From the NCBI RefSeq assembly GCF_900101625.1, contig NZ_FMYZ01000016.1, positions 1 through 64,000 of the forward strand: a stretch of DNA of 64,000 bases, given 5' to 3'. The stretch comes from Cupriavidus sp. YR651. GTDB lineage: Bacteria; Pseudomonadota; Gammaproteobacteria; Burkholderiales; Burkholderiaceae. This document shows, piece by piece, positions 17,873 through 26,289 of the stretch. Position 1 is the stretch's first letter. Every line of letters starts with the position of its first letter. The position numbers and the translations under genes were made by a program. The notes under the pieces are model-generated. The model was not told the origin of the DNA. It saw only the letters and a list, made by a program, of their open reading frames with translations, and did no database searches.

Positions 17873-18322
17873 TCAGCACTCGTTCGACGGCCCCATCTGC
17901 GGTTGCGCGGCGCCGTCAGGATAGACCAGACGCACGCAGGTGCCGGGCTCCAGCCCCGGCGTGGCGGGGGCGTTGACTGTGGCCACCGTGCCGTCGGTGG
18001 CCTGTACCTTGTACTGGAACAGGTCGATCTGCTGCGGCGGCTGCCGGTTGAACAGGCGCGTGAGATCGATCGAAAAACCCATCCCCACGCCGCCACCTCC
18101 GCCGCCGCCCACGCCGGCTGCACCAACCCCCACGCCATAGCCGCCATAGCTCGCGGTGTCGGTCACATCCACGCGCGTCAGGAACGACTTCTCCGTGACG
18201 CGGCCGAGTTTGACCGTCGCATTCACGGGCGTGACCTGCGGCGCCGATGGCGCCGTGTTGCAGGCGGCGACGATGACGGCTGCGGCCATCGCCGGAATCA
18301 GGCGGAAGAGGGAAGGCGTCAT
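17873..18322 (-). CDS. Gly-rich lipoprotein of unknown function
   Basis: A small 149-aa lipoprotein. The signal peptide MTPSLFRLIPAMAAAVIV ends in the lipobox VAAC with Cys at about 21. After NATVKLGRVTEKSFLTRV comes a striking low-complexity segment rich in Gly, Val and Ala with seven consecutive Gly residues (about residues 61-80), then MGFSIDLTRLFNR and a domain ending in two-cysteine-containing PGTCVRLVYPDG...SNEC. I do not recognise the family. It starts at an ATGA overlap with the marR gene, so it is the second gene of a two-gene unit. It may be the target of the regulator's own operon. Confidence 0.75.
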   Translation of the reverse strand: MTPSLFRLIPAMAAAVIVAACNTAPSAPQVTPVNATVKLGRVTEKSFLTRVDVTDTASYGGYGVGVGAAGVGGGGGGGVGMGFSIDLTRLFNRQPPQQIDLFQYKVQATDGTVATVNAPATPGLEPGTCVRLVYPDGAAQPQMGPSNEC

Positions 18323-18825
18323 GGCGCGATCAGGCTGGTCTTGAGGCGGCCGAGCAGGCGGAACAGCGCGCGGCGGTCGGTCTCGGCGAGGCCTGAAAAC
18401 AGCTGCTCGATCCACTCCTCGTGCGCCCGGGCCATGCGCGAGAATGCCTCGCGGCCGGCCGGTGTCAGGCGGATCAGGTAGGCGCGGCGATCGGTCGGCA
18501 GGGCCTCGCGGGTCACCAGGCCTTCCTGCTGGAGCTGATCGGTGATGCCCGTCACATTGCCGCCCGTCACCATCATCCGGCGCGACAGCTCGCCCATCTT
18601 CAGTCCTTCCGGATGACGGTCCAGCTGCGACATCAGGTCGAACCGAGGCAGCGTGACGGCAAAGTTCTGGCGCAGGCGCGACCGGATGTCGCCTTCGACC
18701 AGATTGGTGCACGTCAATAGGCGCAACCAGAGCCGCAGGGCTTCGTGGCTGGTCTCGCCGGCACGGGTTTCGAGATCGACCGGCAGGGCATCAGTGGCGC
18801 CGCTCGCGGCAGGGTGCGTGGGCAT
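18319..18825 (-). CDS. MarR family transcriptional regulator
   Basis: A 168-aa winged-helix repressor. FDLMSQLDRHPEGLKMGELSRRMM followed by VTGGNVTGITDQLQQEGLV is the recognition-helix block, and PTDRRAYLIRLTPAGREAF is the beta-wing with the conserved D-R-R. Flanking helices for dimerisation are present. MarR proteins typically sense small phenolics and repress their own operon. Here the co-transcribed gene is a Gly-rich lipoprotein overlapping by ATGA, an uncommon partner. The start at 18825 lies upstream of the first dimerisation helix. Effector and other targets are unknown. Confidence 0.88.
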   Translation of the reverse strand: MPTHPAASGATDALPVDLETRAGETSHEALRLWLRLLTCTNLVEGDIRSRLRQNFAVTLPRFDLMSQLDRHPEGLKMGELSRRMMVTGGNVTGITDQLQQEGLVTREALPTDRRAYLIRLTPAGREAFSRMARAHEEWIEQLFSGLAETDRRALFRLLGRLKTSLIAP

Positions 18826-18915
18826 CGTGATTCAGGGCGGTGCCGTCCGCGCAACGTGGTTACGCGGGACGGCTGAACGTTTGATGCCTCAAGTATATGC
18901 GCTGGTGTGCGCGAC

Positions 18916-19929
18916 CTAGTCCACCTTCGCGCCGGAATCCTTCACGACCTTCGCCCACTTGGTGTGCTCGGCACGGATAAAGGCGGCGAACTGCTCGGGT
19001 GTATTGCCGACCGGGTCGGCGCCCTGGGCCACCAGGCGTTCGCGCATGGCCGGCGTGGCCAGGCTCTTGGCCACTTCCTGCTGGATGCGGTTGATGATGT
19101 CATGCGGCGTGCCAGCCGGCGCCAGCAGCCCGAACCACGAGCTGGCCTCGAACTGCGGCAGCTTGGCGGCGGCGGCCACCGTCGGCAGGTCGGGCAGGGC
19201 CGGCGACGGCTTGGCGCTGGTCACCGCCAGCGCCTTGAGCTTGCCGCTCTTGATCAGCTGCATCGACGAGGGCAGGTTGTCGAACATCAGCTGCATCGTG
19301 CCGCCGGACAAGTCCGTCAGCGCCGGGCCGCTGCCGCGATACGGGAAATGGACCATGAAGGTCTTGGTTTGCGTCTTGAACAACTCGCCGGCCAGGTGGA
19401 TCGAGGTGCCGTTGCCGCTGGATGCCATGTTCAGCTTGCCCGGATTGGCGCGCGCATAGGCGATCAGATCATTGACGCTGTTGATGCCGTTCTTCTGCGC
19501 AAACGCGGGATTGACCACCAGCACGTTCGGCACGGACGCCACTTCGGTGATCGGCGCGAAGTCCTTGATCGGGTCGAACGGGAGCTTGCCGTAGAGCGAC
19601 TGGTTGATGCCGTGCGTGCCGACGGTCCCCATCAGCAGCGTGTAGCCGTCCGGTGTGGACTTGGCGACGATGTCCGTGCCGATGTTGCCGCCTGCGCCGG
19701 GTTTGTTGTCCACCACCACGTTCCAGCCTGGCAGCTTCGACAGTTCGGCGGCCACCGCGCGCGCCAGGATGTCCGTGGTGCCGCCCGCGGGGAAGGGCAC
19801 CACCAGCCGGATCGGCTTGGTTGGATAGGCATCTGCGGCATGGCTGGTCACGGCCGCCAGCGGCCCCAGGAGGGTGCCCAGAGCGGCGGACAGGATCATC
19901 GCGACGGCGCGTCGGCGGGGGTGGTGCAT
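18916..19929 (-). CDS. tripartite tricarboxylate transporter (Bug/TctC) substrate-binding protein
   Basis: A 337-aa periplasmic binding protein of the Bug/TctC family, which is greatly expanded in Cupriavidus, Bordetella and relatives. A signal peptide ending in TSHA-AD precedes YPTKPIRLVVPFPAGGTTDILAR, the family hallmark. KPGAGGNIGTDIVAKSTPDGYTLL and the HGINQSLYGKLPFDPIKDF segment also fit. Members bind small organic acids, aromatic acids or amino acids through a bound-water site. No TctA or TctB membrane genes lie nearby, so this is one of the common orphan Bug genes. Ligand unknown. Confidence 0.92.
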   Translation of the reverse strand: MHHPRRRAVAMILSAALGTLLGPLAAVTSHAADAYPTKPIRLVVPFPAGGTTDILARAVAAELSKLPGWNVVVDNKPGAGGNIGTDIVAKSTPDGYTLLMGTVGTHGINQSLYGKLPFDPIKDFAPITEVASVPNVLVVNPAFAQKNGINSVNDLIAYARANPGKLNMASSGNGTSIHLAGELFKTQTKTFMVHFPYRGSGPALTDLSGGTMQLMFDNLPSSMQLIKSGKLKALAVTSAKPSPALPDLPTVAAAAKLPQFEASSWFGLLAPAGTPHDIINRIQQEVAKSLATPAMRERLVAQGADPVGNTPEQFAAFIRAEHTKWAKVVKDSGAKVD

Positions 19930-20042
19930 GTGGGTGTCTCCGAGTAGGTGGCCGGATGTCCCGGTCTCGGGGCCATTCTAGTAGTTCAGGCCGCACATCC
20001 TCATGAGGTGAGACCCTTAGCGCGCAAGCCGGCGGCCCAAAG

Positions 20043-20066
20043 AAAAAAGGCGCCCGAAGGCGCCTT
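20043..20066 (-). terminator. terminator of the porin gene
   Basis: On the reverse strand AAGGCGCC-TTCG-GGCGCCTT forms a perfect 8-bp stem with a stable tetraloop, followed by TTTTTT. It lies about 30 bp after the porin stop and is a textbook intrinsic terminator. Confidence 0.92.
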
Positions 20067-20096
20067 GAAGACAAGGATCTATGTGCGTGCCGCGGA

Positions 20097-21281
20097 TCAG
20101 AACTTGTGGCGGATACCCACTGCCACGCCGACCTGGCTGGTCTTGCCTTGCTCCAGCGGGTAGCCGTTGGCAAAGCTGACCGCCGACGTATCGAAGTTCA
20201 GGCCCGAGTTCTTCACGTAGCCCGCCGTCAGGTAGACGTCGGTGCGCTTCGAGAGGTTGTAGTCGGCAATGAAGCTGATCTGCCACGGGTTCTTGGGGTT
20301 GTCGGCCAGGAACGCCGACGAGGCGCGCATCGTCTTCACGTCGTCGTAGTAGTACGCCAGCGTCAGACCCAGCGGTGCGGTGACCTGGTAGTTCACGCCG
20401 AACCAGTAGTAGTTGTCGCGCAGCAGTTCCGCCCCGTTGGTGTCCGTGGTGCGGCCGTAACGATAGCCAGCCATCACCTTGGCCGGACCGAACGAATAGC
20501 TGCCGGCGGCGCCGACCTTGCGCGAACGGCCAGGCTGGCCGATCGTGACGGTCGGACGCCATTCGTCGTAGGCAACCGTGAAGCCCAGCGGGCCGCTCAG
20601 GTACAGCACGCCGGCGCCACCGCCCGCGTTGTTGTTGAAGTTGCCCGGGGTTTCGCCCGCGCCGGCGCCAGCCAGCGGCACCGGACCGATCGCCGCCACG
20701 CCGGTACCGAAGCTCCAGTGTGCCTCGGCGGTGACGGGGCCGACCACGGCCGTGTACTTGACGGTGTTGTCCGAACGGAAGTTGGTGCCCAGCTGGGCCA
20801 CCACCGGTTCATAGATCGTGGCGTAGCCGGTCGGCGAGAAGTTCGCGAACATGTCGAACATCGTCGTGTACTGGCGACCAAAGGTCACGCGGCCCACCGT
20901 ATCGCTCTGCAAGCCCACATAGGCCTGACGACCGAAGAGACGGCCACCTTGCTGCGACTTGCCGTCATCGAGGCCAAAACCGCTTTCCAGTACGAACAGG
21001 GCCTTCAGGCCGCCACCGAGATCTTCCGTGCCACGCAGGCCCCAACGCGAACCGGACAGGCCACCGCCGGTTTGCAGGCCGACGCGGCTGCCGCCACCGG
21101 CCAGCGAGGGCGGGCGGCCGTTCGGGGCCCAGGTTGCGGGGTTGGTGTTGAAGCCCGGAGCCAGATGGTTGTTATATTCAATCGGCAGGTCGACGACGCC
21201 ATACAGCGTCACGCTTGTCTGGGCGCTTGCCGTGCCGGCAAACGCGCTCAACGCGGCAAGCGCGAGAAGCGATTTTTTCAT
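20097..21281 (-). CDS. general porin (Gram-negative porin family)
   Basis: An outer-membrane 16-strand trimeric porin of 394 aa. The signal peptide MKKSLLALAALSAFAGTASA is followed by QTSVTLYGVVDLPIEY, the typical first strand. SRWGLRGTEDLGGGLKALFVLESGF, GRLFGRQAYVGLQSDTVGRVTFGRQY and a C-terminal QVGVAVGIRHKF ending in Phe (the outer-membrane insertion signal) are diagnostic of betaproteobacterial OmpC-like porins. It gives passive diffusion of small hydrophilic solutes. Expression level is likely high given the strong terminator. It stands alone. Confidence 0.94.
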   Translation of the reverse strand: MKKSLLALAALSAFAGTASAQTSVTLYGVVDLPIEYNNHLAPGFNTNPATWAPNGRPPSLAGGGSRVGLQTGGGLSGSRWGLRGTEDLGGGLKALFVLESGFGLDDGKSQQGGRLFGRQAYVGLQSDTVGRVTFGRQYTTMFDMFANFSPTGYATIYEPVVAQLGTNFRSDNTVKYTAVVGPVTAEAHWSFGTGVAAIGPVPLAGAGAGETPGNFNNNAGGGAGVLYLSGPLGFTVAYDEWRPTVTIGQPGRSRKVGAAGSYSFGPAKVMAGYRYGRTTDTNGAELLRDNYYWFGVNYQVTAPLGLTLAYYYDDVKTMRASSAFLADNPKNPWQISFIADYNLSKRTDVYLTAGYVKNSGLNFDTSAVSFANGYPLEQGKTSQVGVAVGIRHKF

Positions 21282-21617
21282 GCTGGGTTATCTCCACTTA
21301 AAATTATTAGGTGAAGCGCGGAAGAACCTCCTGAGTCCTCTCTCCATCTTCGGCGCTTAACTTCCAAGGAAGCTGCCGATCACTCTAGCAAAAGCCGGAA
21401 TTTTGTTGACCCTGAGGTAAACGTCTTGTCTGGTTTTCACAACTCAGGGTTTTGGAGTACCTGGAGCCAGTCCTGGCGCGGCCATGCGGGTGGTTGCAAG
21501 GCATCGCGCGCGGTGTGCCGGGTACAATGCGGGAAATCCCGAGGGCGCGTTTCAGACAGCGCTTACCCCGTTGGTAGGGCACGCCGCCAGGCGCTACCCG
21601 CCTCTCCATAGACACAC
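21282..21617. other. divergent intergenic region, porin and coq7
   Basis: This 336-bp region should contain the reverse porin promoter and its long leader, and the forward coq7 promoter. A -10-like TACAAT is present at 21523-21528 in GTACAATGCGGG, but the best -35-like TTGCAA at 21494 is too far away (23 bp). No small RNA or coding region could be supported. Confidence 0.45.
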
Positions 21618-22241
21618 ATGGACACACTGATTCGAGAATTCGATGTGGCACTGCGCGCCATCGCCGGCGCGACACGGCCCGACCGCGACAACCCCGCTGA
21701 CAGGCTCGCGCCAGACACGGAACAAATGACCGCGGAAGAGCGCCGCCATGTGGCCGGGCTCATGCGCATCAACCATGTGGGCGAGGTCTGCGCCCAGGCG
21801 CTGTACCAGGCCCAGAAGCTGACGGCGCGCAGCGCGCCGGTGCGCGCCCAGATGGATGCCGCCGCGCGGGAAGAAGAAGACCACCTGGCCTGGTGTGCCG
21901 AGCGCCTGCACGAACTCGGCTCCCGCCCGAGCCTGCTCAACCCGGTCTGGTACGCCGGCGCCTTCGCGATCGGCTGGCTGGCCGGCCGTACGGGTGATCG
22001 CGTGAGCCTGGGGTTTGTCGCCGAGACCGAGCGCCAGGTGGAACACCACCTCACCGGCCATCTGGACCAACTGCCCGCTGCGGACGGCCGCTCGCGCGCC
22101 ATCCTCGAACAGATGCGCGATGACGAGATCCGCCACGGCAATGCCGCGAGCGATGCTGGCGGCTTGCCCCTGCCCGGCCCGGTGCGCGCGCTGATGCGCG
22201 CCGCGTCGCGCGTGATGACCACCACGGCCTATCGCATCTGA
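21618..22241 (+). CDS. coq7: demethoxyubiquinone hydroxylase
   Basis: A 207-aa di-iron monooxygenase that hydroxylates 2-polyprenyl-3-methyl-6-methoxy-1,4-benzoquinol, the penultimate step in ubiquinone synthesis. Four conserved carboxylate/His segments are visible: RINHVGEVCAQALYQ, AREEEDHLAWC (ExxH), VAETERQVEHHL, and MRDDEIRHGNAA (ExxH), which together supply the Glu and His ligands. The N-terminal MDTLIREFDVALR and length fit bacterial Coq7 of the betaproteobacterial type. It is a peripheral membrane protein. It precedes the mra cluster but is separated from it by about 500 bp with its own promoter. Confidence 0.95.
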   Translation: MDTLIREFDVALRAIAGATRPDRDNPADRLAPDTEQMTAEERRHVAGLMRINHVGEVCAQALYQAQKLTARSAPVRAQMDAAAREEEDHLAWCAERLHELGSRPSLLNPVWYAGAFAIGWLAGRTGDRVSLGFVAETERQVEHHLTGHLDQLPAADGRSRAILEQMRDDEIRHGNAASDAGGLPLPGPVRALMRAASRVMTTTAYRI

Positions 22242-22579
22242 GACCAGGGTCCGGAAGGGCGGCGATGCGTGCGAACGCGTCGTCGCCCTTTGCGTTTCGA
22301 CGCGCGTGTGTGGCACTGCTTCGCTCCCCTGTGGAAAACTGCCGCAAGCCCTTGTCCGGACGGCCCTGTTGGCAAAACGTTGTATCCTTCCCCACAGCGT
22401 GGAACTCTGTTCAATTCGCGCTGTCTGCAGTTCCCCTCCCAGCAGTTCTCAGGTGGTTTCTCTGCATTCCTCCATAAGATCTTCATTTCATTAGGGATTC
22501 ACTTTCGTGGTGCGTGAAGTTGGCGCGCTAAGTCATTGTTCTGATTAAAAAAACCCCGTTTATCGCCCGATGGCGAGCC
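22242..22579. other. intergenic region between coq7 and the mra promoter
   Basis: No gene is supported here. The stretch is less GC-rich than its neighbours and pyrimidine-rich around 22385-22470. A TGTGGAAAA near 22330 resembles a DnaA box read on the reverse strand but has a mismatch and stands alone. Confidence 0.45.
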
Positions 22580-22608
22580 TTGACCCGCTAAAACGCTTCC
22601 TCTAAAGT
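22580..22608 (+). promoter_or_regulatory. promoter of the mra/dcw cluster
   Basis: TTGACC at 22580-22585 and TAAAGT at 22603-22608 are separated by 17 bp, a good sigma-70 promoter pair. The -10 element abuts the first of four MraZ-like boxes. The predicted start near 22615 leaves a leader of about 125 nt before mraZ. Confidence 0.7.
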
Positions 22609-22646
22609 GGGAAATAGTGTGAGGAAGTGTATTTTTGTGTGAAAAA
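22607..22646 (+). promoter_or_regulatory. MraZ operator: four 10-bp direct repeats
   Basis: Four tandem units of exactly 10 bp begin GTGGG, GTGTG, GTGTA and GTGTG at 22607, 22617, 22627 and 22637, each followed by an A/T- or purine-rich half. MraZ proteins of other bacteria bind repeats of TGGGN or GTGKG type at 10-bp spacing upstream of their own gene. The array overlaps the -10 element and the transcription start, so binding should repress the cluster. The third and fourth units deviate from GTGGG, so their affinity is uncertain. Confidence 0.75.
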
Positions 22647-22738
22647 GCGGCCCGGCTCTGCGATGATTCGCGGCAGGCGGGACAGGATGGATCGACCTGC
22701 CGCCAGGCCACGAGGCCAGCGGTAACCGGGGGGCGAGC

Positions 22739-23167
22739 TTGTTTCAGGGAGCATCGGCGCTGTCGCTTGATGCCAAGGGCCGGATGTCCATTCCGGCCAG
22801 GCACCGCGAGGCGCTGCAACAGCAGGCCGAGGGCCGGGTGACGCTGACCAAGCACCCGGATGGATGCCTGTTGCTCTTTCCCCGCCCCGAATGGGAGACC
22901 TTCCGCGGCCGCATTGCGGCATTGCCGATGGATGCCCACTGGTGGAAACGTATCTTCCTGGGCAACGCCGCCGACGTGGAAATGGACGGCGCGGGCCGTG
23001 TGCTGATCGCGCCGGAACTGCGCAGTGCCGCCATGCTCGACAAGGAAGTCATGCTGCTCGGTATGGGCAGCCATTTCGAAGTCTGGGATGCCGCCACCTA
23101 CGCCGCCAAGGAACAACAGGCGATGGCGCAAGGCATGCCGGAAGCATTGAAGAATTTCTCTTTCTGA
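22739..23167 (+). CDS. mraZ: transcriptional regulator MraZ
   Basis: A 142-aa DNA-binding protein of the AbrB-like swapped-hairpin fold that forms ring-shaped oligomers and represses the dcw cluster. Both tandem SpoVT/MraZ motifs are visible: LDAKGRMSIPARHRE near residue 10-24 and MDGAGRVLIAPELR near residue 82-95. The start is a TTG codon at 22739 preceded by the strong GGGGGGCGAG, and MFQGASALSLD matches family N-termini. Its probable operator lies about 100-130 bp upstream. It begins the cell-wall and division operon, 7 bp before rsmH. Confidence 0.94.
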   Translation: MFQGASALSLDAKGRMSIPARHREALQQQAEGRVTLTKHPDGCLLLFPRPEWETFRGRIAALPMDAHWWKRIFLGNAADVEMDGAGRVLIAPELRSAAMLDKEVMLLGMGSHFEVWDAATYAAKEQQAMAQGMPEALKNFSF

Positions 23168-23174
23168 CGAGGTC

Positions 23175-24158
23175 ATGACCCCTACCGGAACGCCGGGGAC
23201 CACCGCCCTGCGCCATCGCACCGTGCTGCTGGACGAGGCTGTCGACGCCCTCGTCTGGCGGCCCGACGGCGCCTACGTGGACGGCACGTTCGGCAGGGGC
23301 GGGCACAGCCGGGCCGTGCTGGCCCGGTTGGGGCCGGCCGGCAGCCTGGTCGCGTTCGACAAGGATCCGGCAGCAATCGCAGAAGCGGGCACCATCAGGG
23401 ATGCCCGCTTCTCCATTGAGCACGCGAGCTTTGGGGCCATGGCCGAACGTCTGGCCGGGCGGGGCCCCGTGGCGGGCGTACTGCTCGACCTGGGGATCAG
23501 CTCGCCCCAGATCGACGAGGCGGCGAGGGGGTTTTCCTTTCGTTTCGAGGGCCCGCTGGACATGCGCATGGACACCACGCGCGGCGTCACCGCCGCCGAG
23601 TGGCTGGCGCAGGCGGACGAGCAAGACATTGCCAGGGTGATACGAGACTATGGGGAAGAACGGTTTGCTGTACAGATTGCAAAGGCGATTGTTGCTCGCC
23701 GGCGCGAACCCGGCGATGGCGGAGCAATCGCCACTACTTCAGACCTTGCCGCGCTCGTGGCGAAAGCCGTCAAAACACGCGAGAAGGGTCAGGACCCTGC
23801 GACCCGCACCTTTCAGGCTCTACGGATTCACATCAATCAAGAGCTTGAGGACCTCGAAAGAGGCCTGAAGGCGGCGTACGAACTGCTGCAGGCCGGAGGC
23901 CGCCTCGTGGTGATCAGCTTTCACTCGCTCGAGGACCGCATCGTCAAGCGGTTCATGCAGGCGCACGCCCGCCCGCAGCAGGATGCCGATCCGGCGCTGC
24001 GCCGCGCGCCGCTGCGCGCGGCCGACCTGCCGCAACCCACAATGAAACTGCTAGGCCGCTACAAGCCCGGCGCCGAAGAGGTTGCCGAAAACCCGCGCGC
24101 GCGTTCCGCCGTCATGCGCGTCGCCGAAAAGCTGGCTCCCGGAGGGCAGCCCGCATGA
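23175..24158 (+). CDS. rsmH: 16S rRNA m4C1402 methyltransferase
   Basis: RsmH (MraW), 327 aa, uses S-adenosylmethionine to N4-methylate C1402 in the 16S rRNA decoding site. HRTVLLDEAVDAL, the SAM-binding DGTFGRGGHSRAVL, and GVLLDLGISSPQIDEAARGFSF are diagnostic. Later blocks RTFQALRIHINQEL and RLVVISFHSLEDRIVKRFM complete the catalytic site. Start ATG 23175 has GACGAGG upstream and lies 7 bp after mraZ. It overlaps ftsL by ATGA. Confidence 0.97.
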   Translation: MTPTGTPGTTALRHRTVLLDEAVDALVWRPDGAYVDGTFGRGGHSRAVLARLGPAGSLVAFDKDPAAIAEAGTIRDARFSIEHASFGAMAERLAGRGPVAGVLLDLGISSPQIDEAARGFSFRFEGPLDMRMDTTRGVTAAEWLAQADEQDIARVIRDYGEERFAVQIAKAIVARRREPGDGGAIATTSDLAALVAKAVKTREKGQDPATRTFQALRIHINQELEDLERGLKAAYELLQAGGRLVVISFHSLEDRIVKRFMQAHARPQQDADPALRRAPLRAADLPQPTMKLLGRYKPGAEEVAENPRARSAVMRVAEKLAPGGQPA

Positions 24159-24475
24159 ACCGGCTGACCTTCTTCCTCCTGGCTGCACTGATTTTCTGCG
24201 CGCTCTCGCTGGTCGGCGCGCAGCACCAGGCACGCACGCTGTTCGTGGCGCTGGAGCGCGCGCAATCGGAGGAGAAGCAGCTCGATATCGACTGGTCGCG
24301 CCTGCAGTACCAGCAAAGCGCGCTCGGCAAGAGCGCGCGCATTGCCGATGCCGCCCGCAGCCAGTTGAAGATGTCCGCCGCGCTGGCGGGTCGCACGCAA
24401 TACCTGCAGGGCGTGATCCTGCCGTCGAGCCCGCCCGATGCCCAGCATGGCGCCACGGGGGAGTCCGCCAAATGA
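24155..24475 (+). CDS. ftsL: cell division protein FtsL
   Basis: A small bitopic membrane protein of 106 aa in the divisome FtsQLB complex. It has a short cytoplasmic N-terminus, one membrane helix (LTFFLLAALIFCALSLVGA, about residues 4-22), and a periplasmic coiled coil from about residue 28 (ALERAQSEEKQLDIDWSRLQ). QYQQSALGKSARIADAA is typical of betaproteobacterial FtsL. It overlaps both neighbours by ATGA, so translation of rsmH, ftsL and ftsI is coupled. Confidence 0.93.
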   Translation: MNRLTFFLLAALIFCALSLVGAQHQARTLFVALERAQSEEKQLDIDWSRLQYQQSALGKSARIADAARSQLKMSAALAGRTQYLQGVILPSSPPDAQHGATGESAK

Positions 24476-26289
24476 GCATGGCCCGCCCGACCCTGAACCG
24501 TGCCCGAGCGGCCCGCACCTCGCGTGGCGAGGCCGCGCGCCCGCGCACCGGACAATTCTCGGCCAGCCCGGTCCTGGGCCTGCGCCTGCCGATGTGGCGC
24601 TCCAAGTTCGTGGTGTTCCTGATGTTCGCGGCGTTCGCGGCGCTGGCCGCCCGCGCGCTGTGGATCCAGGGCCCGGGCAACCAGTTCTATGAGATGGAGG
24701 GCAAGAAGCGCTTCCAGCGCACGCTGGAGCTGCCCGCCACGCGCGGCAAGATCCTCGATCGCAACGGCCTGGTGCTGGCCACCAGCCTGCCGGTCAAGGC
24801 AATCTGGGCCGTGCCGGAGGACGTGCCGAACGACGTCGAGCCGCAGCGCATCCGCCAGCTGGCCAAGCTGCTGGACCTGTCCGAGAAGGAACTGCGCGGC
24901 AAGCTGTCCGAGGACAAGAGCTTTGTTTACCTGAAGCGCCAGGTGCTGCCCGATGCCGCCGACAAGATCGCCGCGCTCAAGGTCGAGGGCGTGCACCAGA
25001 CCCGCGAATACAAGCGCTTCTATCCGGAAGGCGAGGCGATGGCGCACATCGTCGGCTTCACCAATGTGGAAGACAAGGGCCAGGAAGGCGTGGAACTGGC
25101 GCGCGAGAGCGTGCTGGCGGGCCGCTCCGGTGCCCGGCAGGTGATCAAGGATCGTCTGGGCCGTGTGGTGGAGGACGTCGGTGTCCTCAAGACCCCGCGC
25201 GATGGCGAGGACATGCAGTTGTCGATCGACGCCAAGATCCAGTACCTGGCGTTCAACGAGCTCAAGGCCGTGGTCGAGCGGAGCAAGGCAAAGGCCGCCA
25301 GCGCGGTGGTGCTCGATGCCCAGACCGGCGAGGTGCTGGCGCTGGCCAACTGGCCCACCTACAACCCGAACGACCGCTCCCGCCTGTCCGGCGAGCAGCT
25401 GCGCAACCGCGTGCTGACCGATACGTTTGAACCCGGCTCGATGATGAAGCCGATCACGATCGGCCTCGCCCTGCAACTGGGCCGCGTGACGCCGTCCACC
25501 GTGGTGACCACGACCGGCAAGTACAACTTCGAAGGCGCGACGATCTCCGATACGCACAACTACGGCGCGCTGACCGTCGGCGGCGTGATCCAGAAGTCGA
25601 GCAACATCGGCACGACCAAGATTGCCATGCTGATGAAGCCGCAGGAAATGTGGGACATGTTCACCAGCGTGGGCCTGGGCCAGGCGCCGAAGATCGGCTT
25701 CCCCGGCGCCGTGGCGGGCCGCGTGCGGCCGTTCAAGAGCTGGCGCCCGATCGAGCAGGCGACGATGTCCTACGGCTACGGCCTGTCCGTGTCGCTGTTC
25801 CAGGTGGCTCACGCCTACACGATCTTCGCCCATGACGGCGAGCTGATCCCGGTATCGATGTTCAAGACCACCGGTCCGGCGACGGGCGAGCGCATTCTTT
25901 CGCCGCAGGTGGCGCGCGACGTGCGCGGGATGCTGGAAACCGTGACTGCGCCGGGCGGCACCGCGCCGGAAGCGCAGGTCATGGGCTACCGCGTCGGCGG
26001 CAAGACCGGCACGGCCTACAAGCACGTGGGCCGCGGCTACGACCGCTCCAAGTACCGCGCATCGTTCATCGGCCTGGCGCCGATGTCCAACCCGCGCGTG
26101 ATCGTGGCCGTCAGCGTGGACGAGCCGACCTCCGGCAGCCACTACGGCGGCGCGGTGGCCGGCCCGGCCTTCGCGGCGATCACCGGCGGCGCGCTGCGCG
26201 CGCTCAACGTCCAGCCGGATTCGCCGATCCGCCAGCTGATGGTGACGGACAAGGTTCAGGAAAGCGAGCCCTGGAGCGCCACGCCATGA
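24472..26289 (+). CDS. ftsI: division transpeptidase PBP3
   Basis: Septal peptidoglycan DD-transpeptidase, 605 aa. A basic cytoplasmic tail leads into one membrane helix (FVVFLMFAAFAALAARAL), then ATRGKILDRNGLVLA of the pedestal domain. The penicillin-binding domain carries SMMK with the nucleophile Ser323 and Lys326, the SSN motif at 376-378, and KTGT at 511-514. It synthesises septal crosslinks together with FtsW, encoded downstream. The start is in the ATGA overlap with ftsL; upstream in-frame codons lie inside ftsL. It overlaps murE by ATGA. Confidence 0.97.
   Translation: MSMARPTLNRARAARTSRGEAARPRTGQFSASPVLGLRLPMWRSKFVVFLMFAAFAALAARALWIQGPGNQFYEMEGKKRFQRTLELPATRGKILDRNGLVLATSLPVKAIWAVPEDVPNDVEPQRIRQLAKLLDLSEKELRGKLSEDKSFVYLKRQVLPDAADKIAALKVEGVHQTREYKRFYPEGEAMAHIVGFTNVEDKGQEGVELARESVLAGRSGARQVIKDRLGRVVEDVGVLKTPRDGEDMQLSIDAKIQYLAFNELKAVVERSKAKAASAVVLDAQTGEVLALANWPTYNPNDRSRLSGEQLRNRVLTDTFEPGSMMKPITIGLALQLGRVTPSTVVTTTGKYNFEGATISDTHNYGALTVGGVIQKSSNIGTTKIAMLMKPQEMWDMFTSVGLGQAPKIGFPGAVAGRVRPFKSWRPIEQATMSYGYGLSVSLFQVAHAYTIFAHDGELIPVSMFKTTGPATGERILSPQVARDVRGMLETVTAPGGTAPEAQVMGYRVGGKTGTAYKHVGRGYDRSKYRASFIGLAPMSNPRVIVAVSVDEPTSGSHYGGAVAGPAFAAITGGALRALNVQPDSPIRQLMVTDKVQESEPWSATP

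Noticed and set aside
21494..21528. A coq7 promoter formed by TTGCAA and TACAAT
   Set aside because: The spacing is 23 bp, outside the usual 16-19 bp range, so only the -10-like hexamer is mentioned.
22325..22340. DnaA box-like TGTGGAAAA upstream of the mra cluster
   Set aside because: It is one copy with a mismatch and there is no AT-rich unwinding element, dnaA or dnaN nearby; not an origin.
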